Positions 12,534-31,455 of a stretch of DNA of 64,000 bases are shown here, piece by piece; position 1 is the stretch's first letter, and every line of letters starts with the position of its first letter. Both the position numbers and the translations under genes were made by a program. A model generated the notes under the pieces. It was not told the DNA's origin. It saw nothing but the letters and a program-made list of their open reading frames with translations, and made no database searches. The DNA is from Anoplopoma fimbria (Eukaryota > Chordata > Actinopteri > Perciformes > Anoplopomatidae), in the NCBI RefSeq assembly GCF_027596085.1, contig NC_072467.1, forward strand, positions 6,513,861-6,577,860, written 5' to 3'.

Positions 12534-13800
12534 AGATTCCACTTGTTTCACAGCACTATCAGATTGGATTCAGATTACGTTGTTTTGTATTTTGAAATCC
12601 ACTGAAGAGGCTACAAAACTGATAGTGTAATAGAAAAGGGAACACAAGACAAAATTTGAGATTGTTTCTCTGTCAAGTAGCTTTGGATATGCTGTATGCA
12701 ACAAATCTTGTCTTGACAGTTGACAAAACAAAGATGATGCATGATAGAATGCAGTTTTGTGTTTTGGAAATGAATGTTGTGGGCTTACTCATGTAATTAC
12801 ATATGGAGCTTGGGTATAGCAACTTTAGGAAAGTTCCATCGCACGTTACTTGGCTTTGGCTGCTATCTCCATGGAGACTCAGGTTTTGAGGGGGTCACAA
12901 TTGTTTAAGATGTATTTAGATGTGTTCCAAAGTCTGTTATACTACCCTTAGAACTGGCTCAGTCTTTTATACCACGCCAGCATTTAATCCTCAAAGAGGT
13001 GTACTGATGAATGAGCAAGCATTCTGTGTTAACATTTTTCATACTGTTTCAAATACTGACTGTCTGCTGCGAAAAACACGTTCGTTACGTTTTTTGTAAA
13101 ATTGATCTAAAAGGTCTTTACTACAAAAAGCTGCAGGACCTTGAGAAGATTGGTGGCCATTGAAAGTTAATATTTAATGAGCACTTACTTGGAACTTTGT
13201 TACTGTAGTTACAAAATAAAAAAAGTGAATTGCCTAACAATCTTGTTGTTGAATTAATTAATTTCTTAAAAGCTACTACATGAACAAAAACATGAAAAAG
13301 CTAAAAACTACTGAAGAAAATCTAATTGGAGCAACTTCATTTTTTAAACGGTTGTCATAATTATGGTAATTAAGTACATAACACTTAAAAATTCCTTTTA
13401 AATAATGTGGAAAAACTAGTTGGAACAACTTAAAAACTTTTGTTTATGCTACCAATTATTAAGTAAGTGGTAGTTAAAAATACCTTTGATTGTAGAGAAA
13501 AAGCTAATTCCCCTAACTCAATGTAGTTCGTTGGTTGAACATAATTTCATTAGAAGTTGTCATAACTCAAAAAAGATTGATGCAAACTGTTGCGTTAATT
13601 TTTTTTGAGTGTAGCTGAAAAAAAAAATTTAATAGTCAAGAAAATGAGCCGATTTCCTAAGAAGTTTTTCAGTTTTTGTGAGGAGGTCTATGATGGTCAT
13701 TTATCATATCGACTAAATATACTTGATTATCTCATTATATAATATTTTTTGCACAATCTATATGCTACAGCATGATATGATACATTTGTTATCAGAATGA

Positions 13801-14298
13801 ATGTTCTTCACACACTCTGTCTATTTCTCTCAGCTCACAGCCCAGCCCTCTCTCTCACCACACTCTCCCTCACTCACCTAATCAGCCTCATGCAGTGCAC
13901 CTGTCTGCCACACCCACCTCATCAGCACAATCCCTCTCACCTGCTCACTCTGCTGCACTACTCACCTCATTATAAATAGCCCAGTCTCACACACACTCAC
14001 TGCCAGATCACCGACCCCGCCTTGCCTCTGCCCCGGTAACTGACTCAGCCTTCCGTCCCCGACCACGGTATTCCTACCTTGCCTCTGCCCCGGTTAACCG
14101 ACTCAGCCTTCTGTCCCCGACCACGAGATTAGCCTTTGCTCCTCTTGGTTTTTGTCTGCCTGCTCCGCTGAATATCCCCCGTGAGTTATCTCCTGCCTGT
14201 CTACCTGCTGTTTGTTCGGCTTTGAATAAAGCTCCAGAACTTTACTCTGTCTCCTGGTCGTACTGCACTTGGGTCCACACACCACCAGTTACAACACC
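13801..14298 (+). mobile_element. probable solo LTR of a Ty3/gypsy-like retrotransposon
   Basis: The sequence starts TGTT and ends AACA, and contains a TATA box (TATAAATAG at 13971) followed about 250 bp later by AATAAA (14225-14230). The downstream part resembles the R/U5 end of fish gypsy LTRs (CTGTCTCCTGGTCG near 14250). A 49-bp segment is imperfectly duplicated (14020-14068 and 14077-14126). Composition is CT-rich, unlike its surroundings. No gypsy coding sequence adjoins it on either side, so it is probably a recombination-derived solo LTR. No matching 5-bp target duplication was found, so the left boundary is uncertain. Confidence 0.5.
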
Positions 14299-17200
14299 AA
14301 AGACATCGTTTTGTTGCATTATTAGTTTTTAACTTTGAGCAAAATTCTCACACATACCAAAACACTCTCTGTACAATAAATATCTTCCACACATTACAAT
14401 AAAATTAAATTGCACTGATCTGTTAGTGTTTTGTCACCAAAACATTTTTTTCATCTCAGGCCAGAAGGGCACGAGGTACATATATATTAGTGATATCCTT
14501 TCTATTGTCCAATATATTCAACACATCCTGCAATACATGTCCACACTTAATCAAAACACACATGCAATCCTGTATTTCAGATGAGTGTGCCTTTCATTCA
14601 GAATATACATTACTTCTGCAAATGGACAATCAATATGATGAACTGGATTGAATACTTAACGGCTTCAACCTGAATTTGGTGGGCAGTTTGTATAGTGATC
14701 CCTATAAAATACTTTCAGGCATTTCTCTGTTAGCTTCAGCTCACAAGCTGCTCCACTGAACCAGAGAAAGCTTCTGGCAAAAAAAAAAAAAAACACTAGA
14801 TCCCTGCCACTTACAAATAAATGTGTTTGTAAGGAAAAAAAGCAGGTTCGGTTGAACAGATTACCGTGCCAAAAATATATTTACAAGTGCAAAGTCAGGT
14901 CAGACCACACAAAGTCTGGGCAAAGCAAAACTCTGAGCAGCTTTGGATGACCTGCAACTGTCTATAAGTCTAAATTTCAGTCTCTTCTGTTTTTGCATCA
15001 AAGTTAACTGGGGTTCTTTGTGAAGTACATTTAAAAGAGTAACACATGCATTCAAGTTAAGAAAAACGTATTATTATTATTATTTTGGACTCAACTCTTG
15101 TACTCCACAGTCACAGAATCACTGAATATTCAAAGTTTCATTACTATACGATATGTTAGAGTGTGGTGTATTGGTTTGCATGAGTTGTGGATGGAGAAAA
15201 AAGAAAACAAAGAAAAAGAAAGATATACAAAGTCAGACAGACCCAATAAAATCACAGTGGAAAAAAAAAATGTATCTTCTCTATGGTTTGAGTGCAACTT
15301 AATTAATAAGGCTTGACATTTTATAACAAACAACACCACATACTGGAGGCTAGTTTCTGCTCTATATTTAAGTGGAGGAGCTCAAACTGACCCTGTGCAA
15401 AGCCAACAGACACCAGTGATAAGCTTTTTCTCCAAACTCACTGCCAGCAATTTAAGCCTTGCCCTTTGCGATAATCCCTTCCAGACTCACTACTGACTGA
15501 CATGCAGAAGAGTATCAATCCTAACTCAAGTTCCCAAACTGTGCCCAGCTGATAATGTTCTGGAAGTAAAATGCCAACAGATCTACCAGTGAATGAAGTG
15601 TAACCCCTGTGATATTACTGTTCCATAATATGCTTTAATTGTATATCTGACACATGGAAGTCTTGACATTCTTCATCATGGAAATAATTGAAATATTACA
15701 GAACAGTTACAAAATGGTGCCAAAGACCCAAAGCTTCATATTAGCTTTAATGGAACCCTACATATACACAGAATACAACTGTGGATTTTCCTTCACTTAC
15801 ATTAAAATTGCTTAAGGAAAGGATCTCTTTGTGGCCATTATGGACAGAAGGAACAATTACAATGACACAGTTTCTCTTTTAATGTATGTACAGGCATGTG
15901 ATTATTGTTTTAAGTCGGACTTGACAAGAAAAATGAAATGCACCATAGATGCAATGTTTCGGATTTGTATGCCCTTTTGAATAATGGTCATAGCCATACT
16001 TAAACACTGTGTATCTTTACCCATGCACTATTTACTTTGTTTCAAGATGTTCTGTGGAACATGTTGGCCCTTAGTTTGGGTCTATTCTCAAACCTCAACT
16101 ATAACACAGACAACATCTGTTTATCATGTACTCTAACACAACAACTGCAATCAACCTGATCAAAGTTATTATTTGAATCATTTAAAGCATTTTCATGGTT
16201 TACAGTATCCCAATTTCCAATAGATCTGAGTTTGCGTGGCTTTTTTTATGAATGATTTAACATCCAGAATTACATTTATTAGCAAACAGCAGCAACAGCT
16301 TATTGAAGCCAACAAAATACAATAAGGGAGATTAGGGGGAAATACTGTTTTGTTTCTATAAGCTTTACTTGTCTTTGACTCCAAGAAATGGCAGGTAGGC
16401 TTGCGGCTACTTTTATAGAAAATGACCTCTTTACCATTTACCACTACAAACCCGCAGAGTGAAGTGTAGGCAGTGAAGTGATGCATGCTCAGACTGAAAA
16501 CATAGAAAAAAAAATCAATCTTTAAGAAAAGGTTTAGAGTATACTTTGACACACTGATGATTAATTCAGCTCTGTTGTTCAGTTGTTTTTGTTTCTCTGA
16601 TTTCAAGCTTATAGTATTTTCACCAAGATCCCTGAGTGACAGTTTGGATATTCTGACCTAAAGTTGTATGAGTTTTACTCTTGTGAGTGAGTAGTAAATA
16701 GTCAATAGAAGTATCAGCAAACAGCATCTTGCCAACAGAAACATGTTAAACCACAATGCAACATGATTTTCTTTTACCAAACACAACAGATGAAAACAAA
16801 TTTGTTTTCTTTCTTATGCTCAATTCTGTTCTTTTCAGACATCACTGAAGGGAGTTTAGAGAAAGTTTTTGAGTCTGTTTGCGTAGTATGCAAAAACAAA
16901 GTCAGCATTGGTTTTTGGCTTATAAACTATAGGCCAACTGTAACGAGTTCCAGCTTCATGACAGTTGCAACAATTGCTGTATTGCTTTTATCTGGTACTG
17001 GTCACAACTATTAGCATGCATGTAATGTATTTAATTTAATTTGTAATTTATTTAATCAAACACTGTTTCGTTTCAGAAGTGCAATACTGAAAAGCTCAAA
17101 CAAAGAAATTCTTGGTGAGATATATTTTCTGCAAGACTTGTGCATTATATGTGGAGGTCTACGATCCTGAAAATATATAGCTGAACCCTCAACATTCTTT

Positions 17201-19088
17201 TTAAAAAGCCCTTTGGACTATGTGTCACAACACATTATTTTTGATATCTTATCCTTTGTCTTCCTCTGCAGATAGATGGCCTGGTGACTCCACGGGGTAA
17301 AGTGTAAAATGAATCATGGAAGAAAAAGCCATCACCATGTCTAGAGCCCAGCTGTGTAACATTCTCTAGAAACATTATCACATGCTCTAGAGGCTAGAGC
17401 TGTTTACATGTGAAGTATAACTGCCAACCAAGCTTGTTCACTTCAGCTGATCAATAGAGCATCTTTGTCAAGGACTTAACACTTTCATTTACTTAACACT
17501 TCACTCACTATTTGTCTTAGTCCAACCAAAAACCACAGAAGAAAGACAAATTCACTACAACATTTTCAGGTATTATGTCAAAATAAGCTACGGTAAAGCC
17601 CTGGAAACATCTGAAAAAAAGAAAACACATTACAAAACGCATTAGACACTATCCTAAGTGCTTCCCAAGTCTGTGTGAAGCATTGGGTAAAACAAATAAA
17701 TTACTGTTGATCTGCATTTATCTCTTAAGTTTTTGCAGTGCCAAGATGTGTGGCCCGGCACTTAACTCTATGGCGTATGAGACAGAGAACACATTGTAGA
17801 CACACATTGAATATGTTACCTCTGCAGTCTGACAAAACTATTGGAATTACTGTATATACCTGTTTTGAATAATTTCTTTCTTTGTTCAGTGATAGCACTT
17901 TCCTTAACTTAAGTGCAAGAGCCTACACACATGCAATTACATTCAACACTGGATTGTAATTACGGTCAATCTTAAAAAATAAAGCCTGTAACAATAGGCT
18001 TTTTATGGTTAGAAATGAGGAAAAACACAGGAGTCTTAAGATAGTAAAAAGCAAAGGTAACTTGGGACCTAAAGAAAGACTTTATATAGCTGAAGTACAA
18101 TGACTTTGAATTATTAGAAAGGATCTTTAAGTTCACTGGCGTTGTCTTTTGAAAGGTATTTTCAAGACAAAGCCGTTTGTAAAAAGAGCAGAGAGGTTAC
18201 AAAGTATACACACAGGTGAGCAGGATGATACTCATAACTTGAGCTAGCCTGGTGATTTTGGTTTTGTTGATACCTGGTTACCTGTCGGTAGAAAGACTGA
18301 TGACAATACAGACATATTCCTAAGAAAGTGCCTCATTTACCCTTGGGCTTGCAATAGGGTCAGCACCATGGATAGCGATGATGACAGAAACCAACGTTGT
18401 GATGCAAAACTCAAAACATTATAAATCATTGGTATTTGTTGATTTGCGTCATAGTGAAAATAATTGCACTGAATACTTATTCTGTTCTACAACCAATAAC
18501 TATTCCAATTCAAAGCCACATATTGCTGTCCTCTGATAAACTAATAATGGATCTAATATTTCCACTGCAATTATTTTGTTGTATTTTTTGCATAATGCAT
18601 TCTCTTACATTATAATGTTTACCTAAATGTAGGAGGATAAGACCGCCAGGAATTAGAAAAGGAGGACATTATCTACTGCTGATCTATTGTGTTTTACAAT
18701 TGTTAACACTCTCAAGCATAACAGCCGAAACCACATTAATGAGCGCTTTGCATTAATTAAGGAAAACACAATATTTGTTTTTATATATAACACATTATGT
18801 AGCATTTATTAAATGGACTTAATATTCTTAGGGAAATGCTATTTACAACGGTGAAACATTGATGTAGAACTATAGTCAAAAAATCTAATCACTCCAACGA
18901 CTTACAATGTCAAATGTACAGAAAAATCTTCTTTTCCCATTTTATGCCATCATTTCAGGGCTCAAGCTATTAAATGCAACCAGATGCATGAAAGGGGAAC
19001 ATTAATAAACATCCAGAGTGTTGCAGGCTGACAGTAAGGGAGTCAACTCTCTTCCTCCCTCTTCCCCTTCTTCCTGACTTACTCGGAC
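14299..19088. other. non-coding AT-rich sequence, no gene recognised
   Basis: The longest open frame here (about 137 codons, 16193-16606 minus) is a low-complexity hydrophobic translation with no motifs. A 25-nt segment at 17272-17296 has a strong acceptor and a donor and could be a microexon by chance or design. Small A-runs occur at about 14778-14793. No repeats are recognised. Confidence 0.5.
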
Positions 19089-24397
<5,309 letters not shown>

Positions 24398-24606
24398 AAA
24401 AAGACTACATTTATATAGTGCATTTCACTCAAGCAATCATACACTGATGCTGGAGCTGCAAAGCAAGGCGCTGGCCTGCCCATCAGGAGGATCTTGTGTT
24501 CGGTGTCTTGCTCAAGGACACTTTGACATGCCAACAGGAGGAGCCAGGTATCCAACTGCCAACCTTGAGTAAAGGATGACCCGCTCTTTCACAGCCACCC
24601 CTGTGG
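24398..24606 (-). repeat. tRNA-derived SINE of a second family, diverged
   Basis: On the minus strand, a degenerate tRNA-like head (GTGGCTGTGAAAGAGCGGGT, box B decayed to GGCAGTTGGATACC) leads to the conserved body word AAGTGTCCTTGAGCAAGACA. The end is a CACTATATAAATGTAGTC tail. The tail differs from that of the 8.2-kb and 10.4-kb SINEs and resembles the GCGCTATATAA type of fish SINE/LINE tail. It is older and more mutated than the other copies. Confidence 0.75.
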
Positions 24607-27600
24607 CTCAGGAAGTCAAAAGGACGGCTGTGCTCACCATATTGGCTATCAAAGGTCATAGTTATTGAGCATGTTGTTACTTTCGTTTTCTTACCGTACA
24701 ATGAAAAACACCTTCTTCCTCCACTCTATTTTGCTTTCCGCCTTTGTGTCTATCTTTTAACAATAGCTGTCCAGGAAGACTCAGCTGTTAAAGCTAAGGA
24801 CATGTTATTAAAGGTACATTGTTTATATTCAATCTAGGGCTGCTGCAGCAAGCTCATACTCACACAGTACAAAATAAATAAAGAGAATGCACAATGCAGT
24901 TCAAATATGAAGCACTTGATTTTGAGCCATTAATATCTGTATATGTAATTAAACCTTAACAACATAACACTTAATTTGACAAGATTATGGTGTAATACTA
25001 GCACATTCAAGGAATAACAATGTTAATTCCTAAAACAATGGTTGATAATGGTTAAAGCTCCATTGGAATATTAGATGTGAAAACAACCACTTAAAGGAAA
25101 AACCACCTTGGAACTTTTTTCTAGTTTTTTACTACGTAGACAGGAATGAAATCAGTGTAACTAAACTCTTGTTTTCACTTTTAAACTTGCTTGTGGATTA
25201 CATCATCTCGATGACTCACGGAGTGCATTCTATTATATAGTTTTCAAAGGTGACAACAGAAGAAGATATTGGTACAAGATGAATATTTTACAGAGAACAG
25301 TTTCTGAGTCCCTCAACAGATGCTGCAACTCTACACAAAACAAAGTTTCTACATGCATCTGTAGCATGAAACAATTTACTATAAGTGTGAGCATTTAAGA
25401 TAAAATAAGATAATCCTTTATTAGTCCCGCAGCGGGAAAATGTACAGGATTTGATTCTCTTCATGTAACTTTCATCTTATCAGACAATCTCAGTGATGAA
25501 AAATAGTTGCGTTAGCACCACCTTTGCAAAAGGTGCAGCTTTGAGGATGTTTTTTAATTACCACTTTTCAATTCAACAAGTGTTTTGGTCATATATACTG
25601 TATATATGGATATTTATTTCCCTTAGTACTCATTATTTCTCTCTCTGTCTTTCATTCACTGAGGAGGACAAGGTGTGAGCAGCTCTCTTCTGCTTCAAAT
25701 GTATGCCAGGAAACAACATTTGGTGCAGCTGCTAGTTGTAGGACTTGTACACACTGTACAGTGCCAGTAACAGGCTGTGCAAAGGTCCCATAACATAAAT
25801 TGAGAGACATGTGATATAATTGTGACCCTTGTACAAAACCGATACAGGGAAATGAAAAACGTGAGTGTCTCTGGAAAGGTGTAAGGTTAGGCCAGTAAGT
25901 TAATTTTACTGTGGACATTACAATAAGAGAGTAACAATGCTTTTGTTTTGTTCATTCTTTTTTTACATATGAAGAAGCCTTGTTTGACGCACTGCAAACA
26001 AGAACAATGACATGCTGGAGCTGCTAGTGTGTCTGAGACATAAAAGCAGAAGCACGTCAACAGCTGTGAGTTTTGTAACTGTTTGGGTACATCATTAATT
26101 TAGTTGTGTAAGACACGGCCGGGAGCATGCCAGCTTGTCACAACAATATGAAGAGTGAAAACTGTTTCTTTGCAGTCCATCATGTGAAACTACCACAACA
26201 TCCATGCTTTTTTTTTGTCATGACAGGAAATATGCAGGAGAAAAAGCAAAATCCCATTACCCTGCGAGGATTGACAAATATTTCACATTAAAAATGATGC
26301 TTATCTTTTCTACTGTACTGAGACAGTAAATGCAGCTCTTTAAAACAGCAAACTGCCCCTTAGCAAATTCAGTCAAATGACACAGAGGATGTCCATGAAG
26401 TATCTCAACGACAAATGGTTTGAAGAGCTTTAAATATGTATACAACCACTGCAGTCAAATAGTTTGAACGTGTACAACCCTTTTCAATGGCGAATATATC
26501 AACAGTGCATTCTGTGCAGCTGCACAGGGGCCCAGTAGCTGTCAGGGGCCCATGTAGGAAGAAAATGTTTGCCACTTGCTGTTGTAAATGGGCCCTCTCG
26601 TGCATTGATTGACCTGAAGTCTTCAAAGTAACCATTTAAAAATAACACTAACATTATTTGTAATTGTAATAGCTATATATAACCCCTTCCCATTGTGTAT
26701 GCCACTTTAAATAATTTCATTTGTCCTTATTGATGCTTTCCAAAACTTCATGTTTTATTAAAAATAAATATTTTTTCAATCCACCACTTATTTAAGCTTT
26801 CTTCTCATGAATTACAAAGGAAGAAGGCTTGCATGTTGGGAAATGCTAATTCGTCCAATGAGCTTGCTCCTTGTCATTTGTGATAACTTCCATCGATGCC
26901 ATTATTTTCTCAACCTGTTAGCAAGGGGCGATATTACGATAAGTTAGTAGCACATTTTTAGCAAGCACTATATGTACCAGAGATATTATTGAGGCTCTTT
27001 TTATTTTTTTCAACCATAGTGTTAGGAGATGGTCACTCCATTCTGGTATTATTTCATCTGAACTCTCAGAGGATGGTAGCGTTGCCCTGAAATGTCTCCA
27101 CCCCACCAGGTGATCCTGAAGGTATGATGACCTTGCTGCCTTTAGATAACGGTATATGCAGTAGACATCATGAAAGTTCAAACTAAAATCACCCTAGTCA
27201 GCGAACAGAGGGAGGAGTAGGACAAAGCTACAGCCCTAAAGAAAACAAATGGAAATATTTGCTTAATTTTTTAAGTCGTTCAACAAACAAAAGTACTGGA
27301 AAACTTAATCTGGATGCACAGTACCTTCTTGGTCCAGAGTTTCCCAAACCAACTCCTTGCCTGCTTTAAGTCTGAAATAGCAAGAGCCAACTGTGAAATA
27401 TCTGGCCAAGATGCTTGTTGTGGTCCACAGCTTTATGACAGCAGCATTTAGTGATATTTGCACAGCATTGCTGTTATACCACCCATACTGCAGAGCGCTC
27501 ATTCTCCAATCTCAAATGAGTTGATTGGCTATACCCTCAATAGTAAACAGTAGAGCCAGAAATTTGGACTTGAGCAGTGCTGGTAATTACTTTGCTGAGC

Positions 27601-28656
27601 ACAGGGCCCAAAGGACAAACTTCTAATGAGGGACATTCTCTAACTGCTGTCTGTGGAGCTGATCAAAGGCTTGCTTGCAGGATGGGAGTTGTATGTTGAG
27701 TCTCTCTATGGTGACATAGCAAATGTCTGCGGAGATGTGTGTCTATGCTTGTTTTGGGGCAATGGCCCAAGAAAAAGATTATTTGCATCAGGCCAATCAT
27801 TATTATGTTACACTGCTCTACAAAGACAAACAAAGTAAACTTACACTGAGAAAATAAATGGTTAAAAGTAAAGCTTAGCATTTTTTAGCACCTTTTTACC
27901 TTATAAATGTTTAAGTTCATCATATTACGTGTTAACATCAGGAATGTTTTTCAAGGAGAAACATTATGAACTGAGGAAGATTGACATTGACACTTATTTT
28001 TTGTTTTATTAAGTTTTGCAGTGTCAACACTGCCTCGCTGGTTTGGGGCAGTTGGATGTTTACTCCACCGTGGGATGAAGTCCAAAACCAAATTGCAATC
28101 GAAATTAGACAGTCCAAATGAATGGTATGAGTGTCAGTGGCTTTAGCCCTTCAAAGCACTTAGTCTTTAAACAATATTAAATTCAGTTAAACTCTTTTAA
28201 ACTTATCAAAATAGTACTTACTGTTATTCTGTTAAAATATCTTGACATAAAAGTGTTTAAAGCTGCTTTGACCAGCCAGCTGAGCAGTACAGCTTGTTAC
28301 CACCCAGAGTAGGCAGGACATAATTAAACATACAAATAGGGATAATGGCATACACTCTAAATAATATTTATATATATTTTGTACATAGGAAAGTGGCAGA
28401 AGTTGTGGTCTAAGCTTAATAACAAAATATAACTCTGCCTTTAATTTGGACATTAAAGTAAAACAAATGCCCAAGGCTGCATTTGGCTCCTGTAGCTTGT
28501 GGACATAGAAAGCCTTAAACTCAATTTATGGAATACATCCAACCATTTAAATTCAACATTGTCCTTTAATGAAATGCACTTAATTGCTTTCTTACTGATG
28601 AGACGATCAATATCAGTTTCATTTCTGTTCAATCAGTAAATAGATATTGGTTAATG
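24607..28656. other. mostly unique non-coding sequence
   Basis: No gene recognised. Short minus-strand open frames at 26918-27181 and 27305-27502 have somewhat protein-like composition but no motif I can name. A short GC-rich patch near 26510-26560 with repeated GGGGCCCA words might be a repeat fragment. Confidence 0.4.
25397..25450. repeat. short dispersed-repeat fragment (LINE 3'-end-like)
   Basis: Contains AAGATAATCCTTTATTAGTC followed by CCGCAGCGGGAAAATG. I recognise this as a word common at ends of dispersed elements in fish genomes. Only about 50 bp is present, so class and strand are uncertain. Confidence 0.45.
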
Positions 28657-28874
28657 GGGGCGGCTGTGGCGTAATGGAGAGCAAGGTAGTTCTCCAATCA
28701 GAGGGATGTTAGTTAGAAGTCTGATGGTGGCACTGGATGTTGCATGAATGTTAGTTAGAGTCTGATGGTGGTAGCCTGTCATCAGTGTGTGAAATGGGTG
28801 AATGATATGTAATATACTACTGATTGTAAGTCACTTTGGATAAAAGCATCTGCTAAATGACTGTAATGTAATGT
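28657..28874 (+). repeat. tRNA-derived SINE, internally rearranged copy
   Basis: Same family as the 10.4-kb copy: GGGCGGCTGTGGCGTAATGG head and GTAAGTCACTTTGGATAAAA tail ending in TGTAATG. The box B region and the following body are missing, and GATGTTAGTTAGA..GTCTGATGGTGG appears twice, so the copy has a deletion plus a partial duplication. Without box B it could not promote its own transcription. Confidence 0.88.
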
Positions 28875-30275
28875 GTAAACACCTTTATAAGACAGTTCTG
28901 CTCATGTTGTTCCTTTGTAACATGTTTCTCAGTTACCAGCTATGGGTGTAGCAACCAAACTCTGTTATTTGTTTCACAATTATGTCTGCTGTGCACTCGG
29001 AGGTTTGACTGCAGCTGGCTGTTACTGTGTTATTAAGTTACCTTTCTCTTTCTGATGCTCCTGGCCTATTTCTTGTCCAGCATAGGTTGTCCTGGTAATC
29101 ACTGTAAAAACACTGTGAAGCTGTTCTTTGATTGGCTCACCAGAGCAACACTCTCGGCTGTCATTTCTAATTTGGGAAAGGGAGGATGTTCATTCCCACA
29201 GACAGGACAAGATTTGATTGGAACAACACTGGTGTGCACTGAGCGGGCTGAAACGTCCATCTTGAAAGTGACGTCAGGATGCTTGCCTGAGATGCAGATG
29301 GAATAGAAGCCAGTCACTTTGAGAAATCTCCATCTACTGTTTTCTATTTAAATATGTGGAAGACAATGTACTCATGAATAACAATATTAATCATATAAAG
29401 TGATAGACAGAGCCTTTCTCATTTCTGAATGTTGTGCCCCTCCTCGTCTCCTTGCTCGTATTCTGCATTAAAATGTGAAAATGGGACAGGATTTTGGCAT
29501 TGAAAGCCTTCTGGTGTCCGTTTGTACTCTAAGTAGCATTGACCAATCATGTTCAAGCAGGCTTTGGCTCAATGCAGGTAGATAGTCCGTATGTGGGGAA
29601 AAACAGGCAGGACGCATTGGCCAATATGTATTCATGGAAACCGCGGGCCATCATCTGAAGATAATTTGGCTTTTTATCGGTTTAAAATTTGTCTTTCAAC
29701 TCGAACTCCAGTTTTGTATCCCAAGTTGCTAATTGCACTGTAAACAATGTGCAGAGAAAAGGAAGTCACAGCCCCGGATATCTGCTGGCTAAACTGCAAC
29801 CCCAGAAATATAGACCCTTGCCCCTAGAGGCTTATTGGTCGTATTATCCAGGATACACTGGTTTATCCTTCACTAAAGTCTTTTTTGGCACTCATGACAT
29901 ATAAAAAAGGCGTGGCACACAGCTGGAATAATCTCACCATGGCAGCTACAAATGTTACTGTTCCTTTTAGTGTTCAAAGTCTTAGTTATTTAAGATGATC
30001 AATAAAGCCCTTTTGCTAACCGCATTCATAAATTATATTTCACCTTAGTATAACCTGAATATAGGCTCCTACATCCAATTCAACTGCTGTAACAAATCAT
30101 TTTCCTCCATTTAGCACTACTTTGCTGTATATCATGTTGTTATATATGTAGACAGGAGTGTGTCTGTGTTTATATATCACAGAATCACCTATTTAATACA
30201 TATCACTCTTTATTTGTTTAGTACTTTTCATTTGACCATGAACACAATTACTGTTAATATATTGCCTATTGTGTG

Positions 30276-30307
<32 letters not shown>

Positions 30308-31455
30308 TATGCCTTGTTGTAAATTGAATTAGAAGTAAATATATAATTGCCATGAAAACTTTTATGCTCATATGACAGGGCTCGTGAAATACAGTGGTAT
30401 AGCCGACCAATGGACAGCTGATGCAGATGTGTGGGGACATAAAGTGTGTTTTTAAAGCTTCAGAGTATGGAAAAAGCTCCTTAAGCCAAATACTGTCAAA
30501 CTTGTTTATCATTACGCACAAATTAATTTAAGATATTCAATTTTCCATATTCATGATCCATATCCATATGTGTTTCTGGTTGAAAACAGGAAATGTATCC
30601 AAGGCAGACTGTGAAACACTTCTCCAAAGGGCAACTACCACACAACTTTGATTAATCAGTCTCATTGAAATGATGTCACATGTTCTTTATTTTCTCATAT
30701 AGAGTGCAAGCAGAACAGATGGTATCTGGGAGTAACATATTCTCATTAGGTGGTCTCGAATCTGCACATCTGAAACGGGAAAACGAGAGAAAAGGCGGGA
30801 GTGAGGGAGGGGGGTTAAAATCCTCTGAGTTTTGGCAGAGATCAACTCTCTGACCTTCTGTCCAGTCTGCTGGCCGACAGGCAGGAATGAAAAGATGGAG
30901 CAGGGACGGGAAACTGACAGCCTCTCAGTAGCAGAGACCTCCAGATCTGAGTCGGCCTAATCAGTAATCACTGATATGTTGCTTTCACCTTTTACAGGGC
31001 TTTTGTTACAAAATAAAAATCAATAAACAGCAATAGTCTCCATACAAATGGAAAGGTTGGGTCTCTACTGTAACAACATTCATAATAATCACTATGGCCA
31101 TACCACTGGAGCGTGTTTGTGTATGTTTCACTATAAGGATGTGGGTGGAAGAGAGCACTATAACTGTATAATAACACACAGCAAGTCATTGGAAATATAT
31201 AAAACTATCATCAGTGAGACACAAAAAAAACCCTCTTTCTCTTAAACTCAGTATGGCATGTGCCTTAAAATGTACCATTGTGTTTTACATATGGGTTTGA
31301 GTGTGCTGTTTAACTTTTCTAGAGGGATGTGCTGCCCTTTTGTCTACCTGGCAGCTAAATGGTATGGCATGTACCTTGACTTATGTGTCAAAATGGGGAG
31401 ACAGCTGTCTGCTCCAATCACTGTATCTGTTTTCAAATTCATTGCATAGCTTAGA
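28875..31455. other. non-coding sequence, no gene recognised
   Basis: Holds an A-run plus TA run at 30281-30307 and a less AT-rich patch at 30770-30980 without reading frame. No repeats or domains recognised. Confidence 0.45.

Larger units (their letters stand above)
8168..13611 (+). mobile_element. putative decayed CACTA/EnSpm-like DNA transposon (composite)
   Basis: The left end reads CACTCTAAAAAGTAATT. The right end, on the opposite strand, reads CACTCAAAAAAAATTAAC. Each is bordered by TA. Near both ends there are repeated CAACTT/AAGTTG words and a related ACCACTTA(C)TTAA motif (left about 8200, right about 13460), as expected for subterminal repeats. Between the ends lie a four-C2H2-finger ORF, frameshifted downstream coding pieces and a separate 3' exon-like ORF. 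I recognise these as parts of a multi-copy teleost protein family that looks transposase-derived. No matching 3-bp target duplication is visible (GTA left, TAG right), and the transposase core between about 11000 and 12200 is missing or unrecognisable. The assignment to EnSpm rests on the end motif and the ORF family and is inference. Confidence 0.45.

Noticed and set aside
16193..16606. 137-codon minus-strand open frame
   Set aside because: AT-driven composition, no motif, no splice or promoter context; the length is within what an AT-rich 64-kb window gives by chance.
26918..27181. 87-codon minus-strand frame as a gene
   Set aside because: Composition is somewhat protein-like, but no family was recognised and there is no supporting context; left as unassigned.
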